A stretch of DNA of 24,469 bases. It comes from an uncultured Atopobium sp. Lineage in GTDB: Bacteria > Actinomycetota > Coriobacteriia > Coriobacteriales > Atopobiaceae. The stretch spans positions 1-24,469 of the forward strand of contig CAKARF010000008.1 in assembly GCA_916720465.1 (NCBI GenBank), written 5' to 3'. Positions within the stretch are counted from its first letter, which is position 1. The number at the start of each line of letters is the position of its first letter. The notes below the pieces were generated by a model. That model did not search any database, was not told where the DNA came from, and saw only the letters and a list, made by a program, of their open reading frames with translations. Shown piece by piece: positions 22,096-24,469 of this stretch. The position numbers and the translations under genes were made by a program.

Positions 22096-23091
22096 TTATG
22101 CCAGAACAAAGCTGGTCAGGAAAGCGATGAGTCCACCAAGTGCCATGGTAGCTGGCAGCGTCACAAACCAGGCAGCAATAATCTTGCGAGCAACGCCCCA
22201 GCGTACAGAGCTTCGACGACGAGCAGATCCTGCGCCCATGATGGATGTGGTGATGACCTGCGTGGTGGAAACTGGAGCGCCAAGAGCGGTCATGATCTCG
22301 ATTGCGACGGTAGAACTTGCCTCAGCAACAAAGCCGATAACCGGTGTAAGCTTGGTAACGCCGTCGCCAACGGTACGCATAATGCGTCCGCCACCAATAG
22401 AGGTGCCCAGAGCCATAGTAGTTGCACAAAGCAGCTTAACCCACAGAGGGATACCCATGGAAGGGTCGTGAAGACCTGCGGTTACCAGGGCCAACGTGAT
22501 GATTCCCATAGTCTTCTGAGCATCGTTGTTGCCGTGGCTGTATGCCATAAATGCAGCTGAGAGCACCTGAAGTCGGTGGAAAAGACCATGGGCCTTTTTA
22601 GGTGGCCAATCAGCAAAGATCTCAAATACCAGCTTCATAATAAAGTAGCCCAGAGCCATGCCAATAAGTGGCGAGGTAAATAGAGGGATAACAACCTTCT
22701 CGATGACGCCCGCCCACAGAATATGGCCCGTGCTGCCGGTAAAGACGATAGTTGCACCGATAAGGCTGCCAATAAGCGCATGCGAAGATGAACTTGGGAT
22801 TGAGAACCACCAGGTAAAGAGATCCCAGACAATAGCGCCCATCAACGCAGCAAAAATTACGTAGAGCTGGAGCTGAATGTCAACTAGGCCAGACGCGATG
22901 GTCATAGCGACCTTCTCGCTCATAAGCGCGCCGATAAAGTTCATGATTGCGGACATGACAATTGCCGTGCGCAGAGGAAGCGCCTTGGTATACACCGTGG
23001 TTGCAATAGCATTTGCGGTGTCGTGGAAGCCGTTGATGAACTCAAATATCAGAGCGGAAACAAGTACCGCAATAAGCAAGATGCTAGCCAT
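22096..23091 (-). CDS. pit: PiT-family inorganic phosphate permease
   Basis: A 331-residue, about 10-span permease. Both PiT signatures are present, as two inverted repeats: FINGFHDTANAIA (18-30) with IPSSSSHALIGSLIGA (98-113), and AYSHGNNDAQKTMG (183-196) with APVSTTQVITTSIMGAG. It takes up metal-phosphate with protons at low affinity. Length is that of the short bacterial form. The start overlaps the end of the DUF47 gene by eight bases, which matches the usual DUF47-pit pair, and trmL follows after three bases. Confidence 0.95.
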   Translation of the reverse strand: MASILLIAVLVSALIFEFINGFHDTANAIATTVYTKALPLRTAIVMSAIMNFIGALMSEKVAMTIASGLVDIQLQLYVIFAALMGAIVWDLFTWWFSIPSSSSHALIGSLIGATIVFTGSTGHILWAGVIEKVVIPLFTSPLIGMALGYFIMKLVFEIFADWPPKKAHGLFHRLQVLSAAFMAYSHGNNDAQKTMGIITLALVTAGLHDPSMGIPLWVKLLCATTMALGTSIGGGRIMRTVGDGVTKLTPVIGFVAEASSTVAIEIMTALGAPVSTTQVITTSIMGAGSARRRSSVRWGVARKIIAAWFVTLPATMALGGLIAFLTSFVLA

Positions 23092-23707
23092 TTTTCACGA
23101 TGACATTCTGAACAGCGTTTGCAACGTGCTTGCAAGCGTCAAGGGTTGACTCAAGTCTATCCAGAAGGCTCTTCCACTTAAGAACCTCAATTGGATCATC
23201 GACGTTTCTAAAGATAGAGCTCAGAGCGTTACGATACACAACATCGCCCTGATCCTCGTATTCATTTGCAGAGCGTGTGTGACGAATGACCGAATCGTCC
23301 TTGTGATAATCAGGGAGACGATCAAAAGCCTTCTGCAGCTCCTCTGAAGCAAACAGAATGAGATGAGCTACCTGAACAGCCTCTGGACGCATCTCTTTGA
23401 TGTCATACATGCTAAGGTGAGCGGAAACGCTCTCAATACCATCTGCAATCTCGTCCATAAGCAGAGCAAGACGCGAGATGTCCTCACGATCAAATGGCGT
23501 GATAAAAGACGTATTAAGGGTAGAAATAATCTTTCCTACCTGGTCATCACAAAGTGTCTCATAGTTCTTAATCTGAACTTCATAATCTTCTGAACTTGGG
23601 AATGACTCCATGTAGGAGACAAACAGTTTTGCTGTAGAAACAATCAGTGCAGAAAACTCAGAGAACATGCTGTAAAACTCATCTTCTCTACGAGAAACAC
23701 GACTCAT
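23084..23707 (-). CDS. DUF47/PhoU-like partner of the phosphate permease
   Basis: A 207-residue all-helical protein of the DUF47 (YkaA/Pit accessory) family. FYSMFSEFSALIVSTAKLF, DDQVGKIISTLNTSFITPFDREDISRLALLMDEIADGIE and VLKWKSLLDRLESTLDACKHVANAVQNVIVKNG are the characteristic segments. The DREDI-x-x-L-x-x-x-MDEI-x-D stretch binds metal in PhoU-type folds. It is thought to control the PiT permease encoded directly downstream (overlap of eight bases). I chose the ATG at 23705-23707 because GAAGGGCG lies upstream; an earlier ATG (23749) adds 14 residues without a good ribosome site. Confidence 0.92.
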   Translation of the reverse strand: MSRVSRREDEFYSMFSEFSALIVSTAKLFVSYMESFPSSEDYEVQIKNYETLCDDQVGKIISTLNTSFITPFDREDISRLALLMDEIADGIESVSAHLSMYDIKEMRPEAVQVAHLILFASEELQKAFDRLPDYHKDDSVIRHTRSANEYEDQGDVVYRNALSSIFRNVDDPIEVLKWKSLLDRLESTLDACKHVANAVQNVIVKNG

Positions 23708-23854
23708 ATGACGCCCTTCACTTGGACTTTTTATTACATACACAGACACATTTAGTATAACTGTTTAAGGCGTATATACTGAGGATAATAGCAATTTCTG
23801 ACTCACAATAAAGGACATCTTGTACGTAAAAATATGGGACAGGGAGGCAAGATT

Positions 23855-23899
23855 ATGCGAGTTATTTGGCAACGAACTAGCGAATATCTTCTTAAGTGA
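23855..23899 (+). CDS. Possible 14-residue leader peptide before the second SemiSWEET
   Basis: ATG 23855 with a strong AGGGAGG site eight bases upstream opens a frame MRVIWQRTSEYLLK-stop, ending 49 bases before the SemiSWEET start. Between them CAACC (about 23925) can pair with GGTTG overlapping the GGAGG ribosome site of the SemiSWEET. This could be a translated leader that controls access to that site; it could also be chance. Confidence 0.35.
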   Translation: MRVIWQRTSEYLLK

Positions 23900-23948
23900 T
23901 TGGGTAAGAATCAGCAATCCGTCAACCAACCATTGGAGGTTGCTTTAC

Positions 23949-24233
23949 ATGACAGAAAAGCGCGCTATTACGTTTGACGAGAACTTCTTCAACAGGATGG
24001 GACAGATTGGCAGCATACTATCAGTCATGATGTATGTTTCTTATATCCCTCAGATTACCAATAACCTTGCTGGAAATAAGGGTAGTTTTATCCAGCCACT
24101 GGTTGCTATGATTAACTGCATCGTGTGGTTCATTTACGGCGCTTTCAAGAAAGAGCGCGATGTTCCTATTATGATTGCTAATGCCCCAGGCATTATCTTT
24201 GGACTTGTTACTGCAATAACTGCGCTACTATAA
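23949..24233 (+). CDS. SemiSWEET sugar transporter (second of two)
   Basis: A 94-residue three-span half-SWEET with a 14-residue longer N-terminus than the first copy. VMMYVSYIPQITNNLAGNKG carries the PQ motif. FIQPLVAMINCIVWFIYGAFK and ANAPGIIFGLVTAITALL are spans two and three. ATG 23949 is preceded by TTGGAGGT at good spacing; the longer frame from 23820 runs through the leader region and is not believed. It is clearly diverged from the copy at 20998, so the two may prefer different sugars or form separate homodimers. Confidence 0.92.
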   Translation: MTEKRAITFDENFFNRMGQIGSILSVMMYVSYIPQITNNLAGNKGSFIQPLVAMINCIVWFIYGAFKKERDVPIMIANAPGIIFGLVTAITALL

Positions 24234-24314
24234 GCTGAAAAACACGCAACAAGCTAACTCAGTAAATAGGGCGGTCATATGGCACTTATGGATGTTCTGG
24301 GCACTTCTCGCCAT

Positions 24315-24469
24315 TTACTTGCCTAACTCTATACGAACCTTTTGGCCCTCAACGTGGACCTTATCCTGTGCAAAAAGCTGCAAAACCTCTGGATACAGCT
24401 TGTGCTCAACCTGGTGAATTGCCTCTTCAAGCTGGTCAACGGTCCAGCCCTCCTCAACCACAACAGGTC
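24315..24469 (-). CDS. purN: Phosphoribosylglycinamide formyltransferase (3' end, runs off right edge)
   Basis: Only the last 51 codons are visible: VVVEEGWTVDQLEEAIHQVE followed by HKLYPEVLQLFAQDKVHVEG and a final KVRIELGK. This is the C-terminal helix and strand of PurN (GAR transformylase), the folate-dependent third step of purine synthesis; the E-H-K-L-Y-P segment is typical. The catalytic Asn-His-Asp residues lie outside the window. Assignment rests on the tail only but is a good match. Confidence 0.75.
   Translation of the reverse strand, partial: PVVVEEGWTVDQLEEAIHQVEHKLYPEVLQLFAQDKVHVEGQKVRIELGK

Noticed and set aside
23820..23948. Longer N-terminus for the second SemiSWEET
   Set aside because: The frame starts at a non-ATG codon without a ribosome site and the added residues match nothing in the family; the ATG at 23949 has GGAGG.

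Overview
The window looks like chromosome from a host-associated Coriobacteriia, most likely Atopobiaceae (Lancefieldella/Atopobium type). This is inferred from moderate GC, the short form of DXS, the EF-G paralogue, an LPXTG surface protein with InlB-type and MucBP-like repeats, and SemiSWEET and PiT-DUF47 genes. No rRNA, tRNA, CRISPR array or complete IS element was found.

Left part (1-11,230), higher-GC core-like DNA. The 5' part of a dxs gene runs off the left edge. It is followed by a long non-coding stretch with GC-rich repeats and a 20-bp inverted repeat. Next come an EF-G-like gene with an altered G3 motif and a compact four-gene minus-strand operon: SPFH/Band-7 membrane protein, ribbon-helix-helix (RHH) regulator, ABC ATPase with Pro/Ala tails at both ends, ABC permease. 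A perfect palindrome overlaps the operon promoter and is a good candidate operator for the RHH protein. After a repeat-rich intergenic region come an L-2-hydroxyacid dehydrogenase and the divergent rlmD/rumA-type 23S rRNA methyltransferase gene.

Middle part (about 11,230-18,200), AT-rich accessory DNA of Firmicutes-like character. It holds an unknown membrane protein, an EXLDI-family protein, an alpha/beta hydrolase, a YafQ/DinJ toxin-antitoxin pair, a TipAS-type MerR regulator with a 19-bp-spacer promoter, a nucleoside phosphorylase, a small DUF898-like membrane protein, a HIT protein and a GyrI-like protein. It also contains gene debris: a 35-bp exact copy of an rlmD segment, a divergent relic of an rlmD 3' end (HVECVVVLSRV-stop), a gutted flavodoxin-like gene with a second copy of its tail, and a relic of the trmL 3' end. 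Because rlmD- and trmL-derived pieces lie at its borders, I read this part as a site of repeated integration and decay of mobile elements that use rRNA/tRNA methyltransferase genes as targets.

Right part (18,200-24,469). A sortase-anchored LPXTG protein is followed by a SemiSWEET sugar transporter, then a minus-strand DUF47-PiT-trmL operon (phosphate uptake plus tRNA methylation). A second SemiSWEET follows, preceded by a possible 14-codon leader peptide. The 3' end of purN lies at the right edge.
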